Part shown: positions 19,770 to 28,470 of the stretch, piece by piece | Numbering within the stretch: position 1 is the stretch's first letter | How the letters are laid out: every line of letters starts with the position of its first letter | Assembly (NCBI GenBank): GCA_037443685.1 | Contig: JBBINX010000003.1 | Span: 17,748 to 81,747, forward strand | Source of the DNA: JAHJRJ01 sp037443685 | GTDB taxonomy: Bacteria; Bacteroidota; Ignavibacteria; UBA10030; BY39 | Reading direction: 5' to 3' | Length of the DNA stretch: 64,000 nt | Program-made: the position numbers and the translations under genes | Notes under the pieces: generated by a model | Seen by the model: only the letters and a program-made list of their open reading frames with translations | Databases searched by the model: none | Told to the model about the DNA's origin: nothing

Positions 19770-20836
19770 AAGCTTTAATAGCCAGCGGTGGACGTGGAAC
19801 CAGATTGCGTCCAATTACACATACGCAAAATAAACATTTGATACCTATCGCTAATAAACCGATTCTACATTACGCCATCGAGGGTGTTGTTAATGCCGGT
19901 ATAAAACAAATCGGCATCGTAGTGAATGCGGATAATGAGGAAGTACAGCGGGCGATAGGCAACGGTTCGAGGTGGGGAGTTAAAATCACTTATATACCGC
20001 AAGAAGCACCGCTCGGTTTAGCGCACGTTGTTAAAATCGCCGAACCGTTTATCGGAAGAGATGACTTTATATTTTATTTGGGCGACAATATGGTTGTGGG
20101 TGGAGTGAAAAGATTTATACAGGAATTTAAGAAGAGTAAATACAATTGCTGGCTCACGCTTGCTAAAGTGAAAGACCCTGAAAGGTTCGGTGTTCCCGAA
20201 ATTAACAGTCAGGGAAGAATTATTGGAATTGAAGAAAAACCCAAAAAACCGAAAAGTAATTACGCCGTATCCGGTATTTATATCTATGATCTCAATATTT
20301 TTAAAGCTTGCGATAGTATAAAACCGAGTGGACGCGGCGAGCTTGAAATATCGGACGCTCATCAATGGCTAATCGACCATAAGTATAAAGTTGGCTATTC
20401 TGAAATCACCGGTTGGTGGAAGGATACAGGAAAACCCTCCGACTTACTCGAGGCAAATAGGTTGATTCTCGATAATCAAGAAGTAAACATCGATGGTGAT
20501 GTAGATAAAGCATCAGTTGTGGTGGGAAAGGTAGTGCTTGGAAAAGGTTCAAAAATCATTAACAGCGTAGTTCGTGGTCCAGCTATCATCGGAAACGAAT
20601 GCATATTAGAAAACAGCTACGTCGGTCCATTCACTTCCATTGGTGACAGGACCCTTGTGAAGAACAGCGAAGTTGAGTACAGTATCGTTTTACGTGATTG
20701 TAAAATCATCGACGTTAAAATTCGGATCGAAGGAAGTTTACTCGGGAACGACGTTGAGATAGTCGAAGCAATCGGAAAACCGCACGTGCATCGCTTCATG
20801 ATTGGAGACCAGAGTAGAGTAGAAGTGGCGTGGTGA
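19766..20836 (+). CDS. Glucose-1-phosphate thymidylyltransferase-like, with left-handed beta helix
   Basis: A 356-residue sugar nucleotidyltransferase. The pyrophosphorylase signature ASGGRGTRLRPITHTQNKHLIPIANKP occupies the N-terminus (shortened motif: GGRGTRLRP at about 8-16), with LGDN and the GIEEKPKKPKS segment further on. The last 110 residues carry hexapeptide-type repeats, as in the long RmlA form. It should make a dTDP- or UDP-sugar for cell-surface glycans. The start is GTG at 19766 inside a GTGA overlap, with GGAG upstream. The related archaeal and actinobacterial long enzymes are often called RmlA or StrD. Confidence 0.85.
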   Translation: MKALIASGGRGTRLRPITHTQNKHLIPIANKPILHYAIEGVVNAGIKQIGIVVNADNEEVQRAIGNGSRWGVKITYIPQEAPLGLAHVVKIAEPFIGRDDFIFYLGDNMVVGGVKRFIQEFKKSKYNCWLTLAKVKDPERFGVPEINSQGRIIGIEEKPKKPKSNYAVSGIYIYDLNIFKACDSIKPSGRGELEISDAHQWLIDHKYKVGYSEITGWWKDTGKPSDLLEANRLILDNQEVNIDGDVDKASVVVGKVVLGKGSKIINSVVRGPAIIGNECILENSYVGPFTSIGDRTLVKNSEVEYSIVLRDCKIIDVKIRIEGSLLGNDVEIVEAIGKPHVHRFMIGDQSRVEVAW

Positions 20837-21139
20837 AAAACGATGTCGGATGTTAAATTTTCGATATCCGCGAAAAATATTTTATAAGGTTTGCGCTATT
20901 ATCTAAAAATTAAAAAAAACTTTACCATAAAGAACACACAAAACTCACACTTGCCTGACCGCAGATAGAGCTATAAAATTGGCGAACATATAATATATAA
21001 AGGTCTCTAAAAAATAAAACTATTGTGCTCTATGTGAAAAAACTTTGTGCCCTTTGTAGTTTATAAAATTGATTTATGAAACAACCAATATATTATTTTC
21101 ATTAACTAACATTTAATATCAAACATCGGAAATCTAATT
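20837..21139. other. Intergenic region before the crotonase gene
   Basis: About 300 AT-rich bases with no convincing reading frame. A TTG, 18-base spacer, TATAAAATTG arrangement near 20951-20981 resembles a Bacteroidota-type promoter only loosely. I see no terminator with a T tract. Confidence 0.4.
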
Positions 21140-21922
21140 ATGGACTATCAAACTATTTTAGTTGAAATTAAAAACCGCATAGCTTATCTCACTATTAACA
21201 GACCAGATAAGCTTAACGCTGTTAATCTGCAGGTTATTGATGAAGTAAAGCAAGCATTTCAAAGTTTTGAAAAAGATACTAATGTCGGAGTAATAATTTT
21301 AACGGGTGCTGGCGAGAAGGCATTTGTTGCTGGGTCAGATATCAGTGTTCTTGCGACTTATGACATTGCTGCGGCAAAAAAATATTCTGAAATTGGTAAT
21401 GGAGTATTAAGTTACATCCAAAATTTTCCTAAACCTGTAATTGCAGTTGTAAACGGTTTTGCATTAGGCAGCGGATGCGAAATAGCGATGGCTTGCCACA
21501 TAAGGATTGCGTCCGAAAACGCAAAATTCGGTCAACCGGAAGTTAACCTTGGCTTAATTCCTGGACACGGCGGTACTCAACGCCTTGCACGAATTGTTGG
21601 AATCGGGAAAGCGATGGAGCTTACATTAACCGGTAATACAATTGACGCAATCGAAGCCCTGCGCATTGGACTGGTGAATAAAGTTGTTCCGTTAGTGGAA
21701 TTGAAATCGGCAGCCGAAGCAGTAGCTAACGTTATTCTAACCAAAGCTCCTACAGCCGTCGCTATTGCGATTAAAGTTGTTAACTCTAATTTAGAAATGC
21801 CATTAAAGGAAGGGCTAAAATTAGAAGCAGAATTATTTAGCGAGTGTTTTAAAACGGAAGATTTTCAAGAAGGCACAAAAGCATTTTTGGAAAAACGCAA
21901 ACCAATATTTAAAGGGAAATAA
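21140..21922 (+). CDS. Enoyl-CoA hydratase/isomerase (crotonase) family protein
   Basis: A 260-residue crotonase-fold enzyme. The oxyanion-hole segments are AFVAGSDISVL (about residues 60-70) and NGFALGSGCEIAMACHIRIAS (shortened; about 103-125), and both catalytic-type Glu positions are present (GCEIAMA and GQPEVNLGLIPG). These match enoyl-CoA hydratases acting in beta-oxidation or butyrate-type pathways. The gene stands alone; a degraded frame follows at once and no other fatty-acid gene is near. The exact acyl-CoA substrate is not determinable. Confidence 0.9.
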   Translation: MDYQTILVEIKNRIAYLTINRPDKLNAVNLQVIDEVKQAFQSFEKDTNVGVIILTGAGEKAFVAGSDISVLATYDIAAAKKYSEIGNGVLSYIQNFPKPVIAVVNGFALGSGCEIAMACHIRIASENAKFGQPEVNLGLIPGHGGTQRLARIVGIGKAMELTLTGNTIDAIEALRIGLVNKVVPLVELKSAAEAVANVILTKAPTAVAIAIKVVNSNLEMPLKEGLKLEAELFSECFKTEDFQEGTKAFLEKRKPIFKGK

Positions 21923-21923
21923 A

Positions 21924-22347
21924 TTGAAAATATAAAACATTATCCTTATATTTATTATCATAATTTTAACTATCGCAATTTTATTGTTTGTGTTATTAGG
22001 TGATATCGAGAATGCAAATAAGATAGAAAAAGATATACTTCCTATACTAGCTAAAAATACGAAGGTTGAATCAGATAGCGTCGTAAAAGGAGTTTTAGAA
22101 AAATGCGATATTAACAAAAACTGGATAAAACAAATCGGAGATACAAGTTCTAGATTCAACGACTAAAAGAATAAAACGGCGTGTCGTTATTCCAACAAAT
22201 TTAACGCCCGTTGTAATAAATGTAGAATTTAAGAAAATGGCTAACCAGTTTGAACATACCGTCATAGCAACAGTAGGTGCAAAAGAAAAAACTGTAACGA
22301 TACAAATACACGAGAACAAATTATTTTTACAAACTATGGTTCTTTAA
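21924..22347 (+). pseudogene. Broken small membrane protein gene
   Basis: Two adjacent frames look like one interrupted gene. A TTG at 21924 follows AAAGGG, but an in-frame TAA is the fourth codon (21933-21935). The frame then encodes a hydrophobic segment (IIIILTIAILLFVLLG) and a hydrophilic stretch to 22166. From about 22140 a frame shifted by one base continues as IQVLDSTTKRIKRRVVIP and on to TAA at 22345-22347. If both lesions were absent, the product would be a single-span protein of about 140 residues. Either a decaying gene or two sequence errors could explain this. I recognise no family. Confidence 0.45.
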
Positions 22348-22441
22348 CCAACAAAAAATTTAAAACGAAAGGAAATATCTTATCAATTCAAAAAAAGCTG
22401 AATCGGTTATTAATACTTTAGCTAACAAACAAACTGACCTG

Positions 22442-23884
22442 ATGGAGAAAATAGTTTCGCTTGCAAAAAGGCGGGGTTATGTATTTCAATCGAGTGAAAT
22501 ATACGGCGGCTTAAACGGTTGTTGGGATTATGGTCCACTCGGTGTGGAATTACTGCGCAATTTAAAAGAAGAATGGTGGCGGGCAATGACTTACCGCGAT
22601 GATATCGAGGGAATAGACGCTGCAATTTTAATGCACCCACGCGTTTGGGAAGCCTCGGGGCATGTAGAAAATTTTACAGACCCGATGGTCGATTGTAAAG
22701 AATGTAAAACCCGTTATCGGCTCGACGTTCTCTTTGAAGAAACATCAATAAAAAAACAAAAAGAGTTATTAAGAGAACTATTTCCTGATCGCTTTCAAGG
22801 TCAGCAGAAGGATGAAGTTATTAGTGAAGAATTTAGAAAAGTTACAGGAAGTTCTGCTACGCAAGTATTAAAAGCTCTCTCTTGTCCTAATTGTGGAAAT
22901 AAATCATCCTTTACTGAAGCTCGCAAATTCAACTTGATGTTTAAAACGTTCGTCGGTCCGATGGAAGATTCGACCGCAGTAGTTTATATGCGTCCAGAAA
23001 CAGCACAGGGAATATTTGTAAATTTTTTAAATGTTCAAGCAGCTTCACGCCAGAAACTTCCTTTCGGTATCGCACAGATCGGTAAGGCATTCAGAAACGA
23101 AATTAATACGAAGAATTTTCTTTTCAGAACTCGTGAGTTTGAGCAGATGGAAATGCAATACTTTGTTCGTCCCGGTACAGATGTTCAATGGTTTGAATAT
23201 TGGCGCGAACAAAGATTCCAGTGGTTTGTGGAATTAGGTATGCGTAAAGAGAAACTCCGTTGGCATCAGCACGAGCCGCACGCACTTGCACACTATGCAA
23301 AAGATGCCTACGATATTGAGTATCAGTTTCCTTTCGAATGGGGCGAGATCGAAGGTATTCATAATAGAACAGATTTCGACCTTTCGCGTCACGAAGAATA
23401 TTCAGGAAAAAGTTTAAAGTATTTTGACGATGAAACTAAAGAGAAGTACATACCGTTCATCATCGAAACTTCAGCTGGTGCAAGCAGGTCGTTCATGGCT
23501 TTTTTAGTAGATGCTTACGCCGAAGAGGAAGCTCCAACTGCGGATGGAAAAATGGAAACACGTGTAGTACTGATGTTGCATCCTCGTCTTGCACCGATTA
23601 AAGCGGCAATATTTCCGCTTGTAAATCGTGATAGTATGCCGGAAATTGCAAGGAACATTGAAAAGGAACTTCGATATCATCTGCGTGTTTTCTATGACGA
23701 TTCCGGCGCGGTAGGAAGAAGGTATCGCAGACAGGATGAAGCAGGTACACCGTTCTGCATAACAGTTGATTCGCAAACATTACAAGACCAAACTGTAACC
23801 GTTCGGGACCGCGACACGATGGTACAGGAACGAGTTGCGATGGGTAAGTTGTTAGAGTATCTAAGAAATAAGTTAAATCGCTAA
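22442..23884 (+). CDS. glyS: Glycyl-tRNA synthetase (dimeric class II type)
   Basis: A 480-residue alpha2-type glycyl-tRNA synthetase. It begins MEKIVSLAKRRGYVFQSSEIYGG, shortened to the conserved RRGYVFQSSEIYGG. Class II motif 2 (GIAQIGKAFRNEINTKNFLFR, FRNE) and the C-terminal anticodon-binding domain with HPRLAP are present. Two Cys pairs (DCKEC and CPNCG, about residues 81-84 and 149-153) could form a zinc site in the insertion. The frame is open upstream of the ATG, and a GAAAGGAAA sequence lies at 22368-22376, but no ATG, GTG or TTG lies in frame between, so I kept the ATG at 22442. It is essential for translation. Confidence 0.93.
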   Translation: MEKIVSLAKRRGYVFQSSEIYGGLNGCWDYGPLGVELLRNLKEEWWRAMTYRDDIEGIDAAILMHPRVWEASGHVENFTDPMVDCKECKTRYRLDVLFEETSIKKQKELLRELFPDRFQGQQKDEVISEEFRKVTGSSATQVLKALSCPNCGNKSSFTEARKFNLMFKTFVGPMEDSTAVVYMRPETAQGIFVNFLNVQAASRQKLPFGIAQIGKAFRNEINTKNFLFRTREFEQMEMQYFVRPGTDVQWFEYWREQRFQWFVELGMRKEKLRWHQHEPHALAHYAKDAYDIEYQFPFEWGEIEGIHNRTDFDLSRHEEYSGKSLKYFDDETKEKYIPFIIETSAGASRSFMAFLVDAYAEEEAPTADGKMETRVVLMLHPRLAPIKAAIFPLVNRDSMPEIARNIEKELRYHLRVFYDDSGAVGRRYRRQDEAGTPFCITVDSQTLQDQTVTVRDRDTMVQERVAMGKLLEYLRNKLNR

Positions 23885-24001
23885 TTAGTGACTAAAAATA
23901 TTTAAATAATGAAGTCGAAGGTTTTTTAATACTTTACCACTATAAAAAAAACGGTGGTTATCTAAGTACAAATAAATCTAAACAAACATAAGGAGCATAA
24001 A

Positions 24002-24907
24002 ATGATACAAAAAATCTTATCAACAGTATTGGTTGCAGCATTAGTTTTTGTATGGACTGCATGTCAGGATTCTACGACGGAACCAACTAAAACGAAATTA
24101 CAACCTATAACAAGTATCAAAGCTTATTCTGTAAGCAATACGAGCGTTGGATTGAAGTGGACAAAATCGACAGATGAAGCCAAAGCTGATTTTTTAAATT
24201 ATTATTTGAAAACTAAAAACCCGGATGGAACAACAGCAAAAGAGATGACTGTTGCAAAAGGCCTCGACAGCGCCGTAGTTACCGGTTTAACAAACGGTGT
24301 TATTTATACTTTCGAAGTTATATCCAAAGTGACAACGGGTTCTACTAGTTATTTAGATGGAGACCCGGTAACTATCAAATGGTCGCCAGCTTGGCGATTT
24401 GAATTAGAGGGAACTATCGAAATAAAGGTTTATGAAACTACAAGCAGTGTGGGTTATGCTAGCGGTTTAATATTTTATCATCCGACAAGTGCAGGACCTA
24501 AGACAGTATCTCTTGTAAGTGCTGATAGTTCATTAATTGATGTATATGTAAAGACCGAAACAGGTAGTAATATTTCGCTTAGAAGTTCACATCTTTACAG
24601 AAGCAATAGAAAGATAACTCGTTTTTCTAATCTTTATAGAAATTCAGAAACTCTAAATGATCCTCAAATCGCACCTCCTGATACAGCAACTTACATCAAT
24701 TATGAATTTCCGGTAGATTCAGTAACTGTAACGTCTTCGCGAATCTATTACTTCAAAGGTGTTAATGGAAATTACGGAAGAATTTTAATTATGCGAAATC
24801 CATCAAACGGTACACTAATCTGGGGAACATCACCCGAACAGTATTTGAAATTGAAGCTATCGTATCAAAGCGTTGCATATAATCCTTATTCAAAAAAATC
24901 GTTCTAA
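24002..24907 (+). CDS. Lipoprotein with a fibronectin type III domain
   Basis: A 301-residue predicted lipoprotein. A signal peptide ends at the lipobox VWTAC (Cys at about 21). Residues about 37-125 look like an Fn3 domain: SVGLKWTKSTDEAKADFLNY in the B/C strands and a VTGLTNGVIYTFEVISK closing strand, both shortened or short enough to show. The rest is beta-rich with no recognised motif. AAGGAG precedes the ATG by seven bases. A small secreted protein follows 14 bases downstream and is probably co-transcribed. Its role at the cell surface is unknown. Confidence 0.75.
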   Translation: MIQKILSTVLVAALVFVWTACQDSTTEPTKTKLQPITSIKAYSVSNTSVGLKWTKSTDEAKADFLNYYLKTKNPDGTTAKEMTVAKGLDSAVVTGLTNGVIYTFEVISKVTTGSTSYLDGDPVTIKWSPAWRFELEGTIEIKVYETTSSVGYASGLIFYHPTSAGPKTVSLVSADSSLIDVYVKTETGSNISLRSSHLYRSNRKITRFSNLYRNSETLNDPQIAPPDTATYINYEFPVDSVTVTSSRIYYFKGVNGNYGRILIMRNPSNGTLIWGTSPEQYLKLKLSYQSVAYNPYSKKSF

Positions 24908-24921
24908 TTAAAGGAGAAAAA

Positions 24922-25302
24922 ATGAAAAACAAACTATTCGTATTGGCTCTAATATTTATTCTTTCGATTATCTTAATTTCCGGAACTTCATTCGCACAAA
25001 AAAAAGGAACTGTATTCGGTGAGATAGTCGAACTCACTACATATGTGAAAGACAATATTAAACCTACAAGTCCAGCAGGTTTGGAAATCACAAAAGATAA
25101 CCAGAAGAAAGGCGGGACATTTGTTTTGCTCGAAAAAGGAACAAGTAAATTAGTGTTCTTAACTTCGGCTTCGGCAGAATTACCATTAGTCGAACAACTA
25201 ACACCTTACATTGGCATGACTGTTTTCGTAAAAGGCACGATTATTAAAAAAGGTGGTATCCGCCTCGTCGTTATAGATGATATTGGTAAATATCTGAAAT
25301 AA
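24922..25302 (+). CDS. Small secreted protein, possibly OB-fold
   Basis: A 126-residue protein with a clear signal peptide (about 1-25, ending SFAQ). The mature part of about 100 residues alternates beta strands and ends VKGTIIKKGGIRLVVIDDIGKY, shortened motif KGGIRLVVID, which resembles single OB-fold periplasmic proteins. AAAGGAG lies just upstream. It probably shares a transcript with the lipoprotein before it. No function is assigned. Confidence 0.65.
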   Translation: MKNKLFVLALIFILSIILISGTSFAQKKGTVFGEIVELTTYVKDNIKPTSPAGLEITKDNQKKGGTFVLLEKGTSKLVFLTSASAELPLVEQLTPYIGMTVFVKGTIIKKGGIRLVVIDDIGKYLK

Positions 25303-25323
25303 ACGGACAAATAATTGAAAAGG

Positions 25324-25348
25324 AGGGGACGGTTGTGTGTCGTCCCCT
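25324..25348 (+). terminator. Hairpin between the secreted-protein pair and the TPR gene
   Basis: An 8-bp G+C-rich stem AGGGGACG/CGTCCCCT with a 9-base loop sits 22 bases after a stop and 10 bases before the next ATG. A short TCTAATATAT tract follows, so it may terminate the upstream pair or act as a 5' leader structure of the TPR gene. Confidence 0.45.
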
Positions 25349-25358
25349 TCTAATATAT

Positions 25359-26507
25359 ATGCGAATAATCATACTGTTTCTATTCTTACTGATTTACTCG
25401 TCTGCTGTTTCACAGTGGCTGTCTGATAGTTCCGCAGATTATCATACACGGCGTGGAGTTGATTTCATCTATGGTATGCAATTCGACAGTGCAAGAAACG
25501 AATTCCAAGAACTAATTAAAATAAATCCGACCCATCCATCCGGATATTTTTTTATGGCAATGGTTGAGTGGTGGAAAATCTTAACGAATCCTGACGATAA
25601 GAATAGTGATGAAAAGTTTTATTCGCTTCTTGCGAACGTCATTTCTATGTGCGATAAAAGATTGAAGGAAAACCCAAACGATGTAACAAGCTTATTTTTT
25701 AAAGGTGGTTCGATTGGATTTCGGGGGCGACTGCGTGTGCATCGCGAACAGTGGTTACACGCAGCTAACGACGGGAGATTAGCTATCCCAATAGTGCATC
25801 AAGCATATAAGCTCGAACCGGACAACGTCGATGTACTGCTTGGCATGGGGATTTACAATTATTACCGCGATGTGATTCCTAACGAGTATCCGATTGTTAA
25901 ACCGTTCGTAATCTTGTTCCCATCTGGCGACAAAATGTTAGGTATCCAACAGTTAAGGCAGGCTGCTGAGCAAGCAAAGTATGCTAACGTTGAAGCGACC
26001 TATTTTCTCATTCAATTACTACTCAATTACGAAAGGCAATATAGCCAAGCGTTACCGCTTGCTCAAAAAATTTTCAGAAAGTATCCAAATAATCCTATTT
26101 TTCATCGATACGTTGGCAGACTTCATGCCGCACTTGGTCGATGGGAGGATGTACAAAAAGTTTTTAATGTGATTATTGATCGGAGTTTCAAAAACCAAAA
26201 CGGTTACAACCATATTGCACTGCGTGAAGCATATTATTATTTAGGGTTGAATTATTTTAATACATCTGTGTTGGACGAAGCATTAAAATATTTTTATAAA
26301 TGCGATGAGCTTTCACGCTCTTTAGATACAAGCGACCAATCGGGATTTATGGTTATGACTAACTTAAAAATTGGAATGATATACGATTTACAATCGAAAC
26401 GAGATTTAGCAATTAAGCAATACAATAAAGTTCTTAATATGACGGCTTATCAAAACTCGAAAGAACAAGCTCGACAATATATCAGAAAACCTTACGGACA
26501 ATTTTAG
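25359..26507 (+). CDS. Secreted TPR-repeat protein
   Basis: A protein of about 382 residues from the ATG at 25359, which opens with a basic residue and a hydrophobic signal peptide (RIIILFLFLLIYSSAVSQ). The upstream in-frame ATG at 25335 lies inside the hairpin and is unlikely. The mature part is helical with TPR-like pairs (FIYGMQFDSARNEFQELIKINPTHPSGYFFMAM, shortened: GMQFDSARNEF) and a final TPR (MIYDLQSKRDLAIKQYNKVL, in part). A conserved-looking GIYNYYRD segment lies in the middle. It is likely periplasmic or outer-membrane associated. It runs three bases into the ZIP transporter gene, so they are coupled. Confidence 0.7.
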   Translation: MRIIILFLFLLIYSSAVSQWLSDSSADYHTRRGVDFIYGMQFDSARNEFQELIKINPTHPSGYFFMAMVEWWKILTNPDDKNSDEKFYSLLANVISMCDKRLKENPNDVTSLFFKGGSIGFRGRLRVHREQWLHAANDGRLAIPIVHQAYKLEPDNVDVLLGMGIYNYYRDVIPNEYPIVKPFVILFPSGDKMLGIQQLRQAAEQAKYANVEATYFLIQLLLNYERQYSQALPLAQKIFRKYPNNPIFHRYVGRLHAALGRWEDVQKVFNVIIDRSFKNQNGYNHIALREAYYYLGLNYFNTSVLDEALKYFYKCDELSRSLDTSDQSGFMVMTNLKIGMIYDLQSKRDLAIKQYNKVLNMTAYQNSKEQARQYIRKPYGQF

Positions 26508-26509
26508 AA

Positions 26510-27259
26510 ATGTTGACAATAATTATATTCGGTTTGTTAGCGGCGGGTGCAGAACTTTTAGGTGGCTATCTAATCACCTTGCGTCATCAGTGGCCCCGTA
26601 AAATTCAAGAGTATCTAATAGCATTAGGTGCCGGGTTTATACTTGCACTAGTTTTTCTGGAGTTAATTCCTGAAAGTATCGATAAAATCGGTTCGCAAGC
26701 TCCGTTGTTTTTCTTATTAGGTTTTGCACTTATCCATTTCTTTGAGCATACTTTTGTAGGACACTTACATTTCGGAGAGGAAACGCACACAGAAATCATG
26801 ATTTCTAAAACCGCAAGCTATTCAGCCGTACTAGGACTTTTTATACACGCTTTCTTCGACGGGTTAGCAATATCAGCAGGTTTCCATTTCGATTTTGGGA
26901 TTGGACTTATGATTTTTTTGGGTATAATTCTCCATAAAATTCCGGAAGGAATAACTATTTCATCAATAATATTAGCTTCAAATCAGTCTAACAAACACGC
27001 ATTCTGGGCAACTTTTTCCATTGCAATGGCTACGATGTTAGGTGTTCTTTCAGTATTTTTTCTTGTAGAAGTTGATACTAATATTGTTGGATATGTTTTT
27101 GCTTTGTCGGCCGGTGTTGCTGTGTATGTGGGGGCAAGCGATTTAATTCCTGAAATCAACCGTTCCGAAAATCGCATCACTCCGATTGTTGTATTCGTTG
27201 GTATGCTTTTATTTTACCTGAGCAGATTATTAATTGGTAGTTTTATAGAAGGGCATTAA
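26510..27259 (+). CDS. ZIP family divalent metal transporter
   Basis: A 249-residue inner-membrane protein with about seven or eight membrane segments. The ZIP signature is present: HAFFDGLAISAGF (about residues 114-126) and HKIPEGITISSI (about 144-155), holding the His/Asp/Glu metal ligands of helices 4 and 5. A His-rich cytoplasmic loop (HFFEHTFVGHLHFGEETH) lies between helices 3 and 4. It should import Zn or a similar divalent metal. Orientation and cation preference are not certain. Confidence 0.88.
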   Translation: MLTIIIFGLLAAGAELLGGYLITLRHQWPRKIQEYLIALGAGFILALVFLELIPESIDKIGSQAPLFFLLGFALIHFFEHTFVGHLHFGEETHTEIMISKTASYSAVLGLFIHAFFDGLAISAGFHFDFGIGLMIFLGIILHKIPEGITISSIILASNQSNKHAFWATFSIAMATMLGVLSVFFLVEVDTNIVGYVFALSAGVAVYVGASDLIPEINRSENRITPIVVFVGMLLFYLSRLLIGSFIEGH

Positions 27260-27266
27260 CGCTCGA

Positions 27267-27425
27267 TTACTCGATTTCCCAATACTCCTTTGCGGGAAGA
27301 TTGTCATCAAAATAATTGTAATCTTTATTCTGGTTGAATGGCGAATCTAAAAAGGTTAAATCAACTTTACCGGAAAAGGGGTTTTCTGCCAGATATTCAA
27401 TGCAACCGCCCTGTATAATCTTTCC
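27267..27425 (-). pseudogene. Relic of a DNA methyltransferase N-terminus
   Basis: On the minus strand, a 52-residue open stretch reads IIQGGCIEYLAENPFSG, VDLTFLDSPFNQNKDYNYF and DDNLPAKEYWEIE, then stops. This matches the N-terminus of N4/N6 site-specific DNA methyltransferases: a GDC-type AdoMet loop, the catalytic DPPY/DPPF motif (here DSPF) and EYW. There is no start codon in frame (a TAA is at 27426-27428) and nothing of the rest of the enzyme, so it is a dead fragment. It sits between two convergent genes. Confidence 0.6.
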
Positions 27426-27445
27426 TTATCGCATTGTGTTGATCT

Positions 27446-28393
27446 TTACAGCAAAATCCCTACAGTTATCCGATGCAGTCCACCAATTTTTCCCATGGAG
27501 TTGAAGGCATAATCGATTTTGTATACGTCGTAAATAAATCCACCGCCAATTGAGAAACCAGCTAGACCCGCGCTCTTATCAATTTTTAGGTCTTTCCTAT
27601 TCTCGTTGTTGTAGCCGAATCTGAATTGAACGTTTTGAGTTAGTGAAAATTCACCACCGAATGCGAACGACCTGAAACGTGAAAAGAAACTACTCTGATA
27701 GTCGAGTAATTTATTAAAGCTGAGATTTACCCGAAGTGGCAAGTGTTCGGGTTTTAAGGAGGCTCCTATTTTTAAGTCAACCGGTAAATTCTCTTTTGTG
27801 TTTATGTATGGCTTAAGTTGAGTTCCGAGATTAAGCAGGCTTACTGCTATATGAAAGCGATCAGGTATTGCTGTATAAGTTACGCCAAAGTCAGTAGCGA
27901 CTCCGTATGAGCTGTAATTAGCGATTGATGAATAGATAAATTTTAAGCTCGCTCCATATGTAATATTTTCTATCAATTGGTCGGCGTATGCTGTGGAGAT
28001 AGCAAAATCACCAGTTGAAAAATTCCCGTCAAGGTTACCGAATTCGTCCCGTCTGTCGAACTCGCCGTAATGCGTATAAATTATTCCTGCCCCTATAAAG
28101 CCGAAGTCCTCCACGTGATTAGCATAACTTAAATGACCTGAGTTGATATCTACAAGTTGATTAAAATAACCGATTGAAACTTGTCGCTGATTAACCGAAG
28201 CAATAGCTGATGGATTAAAAAATAATGCATTAGGGTCGTTTTTTGTCGTCAACAAACTACCACCCATAGCTGCAGCTCGTGCACTAACGTCGTGCCTTAA
28301 AAATTTATAAGTGCCGTTGTTTCCACAAAATATGGTTTGAAGAATCAGGAAGACAGCGGAGATAGTAATAAATATTTTTTTAATTAATCGCAT
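27446..28393 (-). CDS. PorQ-like outer-membrane barrel (PorV/PorQ family)
   Basis: A 315-residue protein with a signal peptide (about 1-23). It then opens GTYKFLRHDVSARAAAMGG followed by NALFFNPSAIAS, the standard opening of type IX secretion PorQ/PorV-like barrels. The rest alternates short beta strands and ends in an aromatic/hydrophobic strand (VGILL). PorQ-like proteins assist the type IX secretion system or the handling of its cargo at the outer membrane. The presence of a T9SS cargo protein at 37289-38167 agrees with this. Confidence 0.75.
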   Translation of the reverse strand: MRLIKKIFITISAVFLILQTIFCGNNGTYKFLRHDVSARAAAMGGSLLTTKNDPNALFFNPSAIASVNQRQVSIGYFNQLVDINSGHLSYANHVEDFGFIGAGIIYTHYGEFDRRDEFGNLDGNFSTGDFAISTAYADQLIENITYGASLKFIYSSIANYSSYGVATDFGVTYTAIPDRFHIAVSLLNLGTQLKPYINTKENLPVDLKIGASLKPEHLPLRVNLSFNKLLDYQSSFFSRFRSFAFGGEFSLTQNVQFRFGYNNENRKDLKIDKSAGLAGFSIGGGFIYDVYKIDYAFNSMGKIGGLHRITVGILL

Positions 28394-28470
28394 AAGGTGC
28401 CTTTTTGAATTTCTTATAATTCAATCTAAAAAAAAGTCAGACAAATTCAAACAAAATCGATATTACCCTT

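Noticed and set aside
20951..20981. Bacteroidota-type promoter before the crotonase gene
   Set aside because: Spacing is near right, but the -7 element is a poor match and similar AT-rich words are common, so it is noted only in the intergenic entry.
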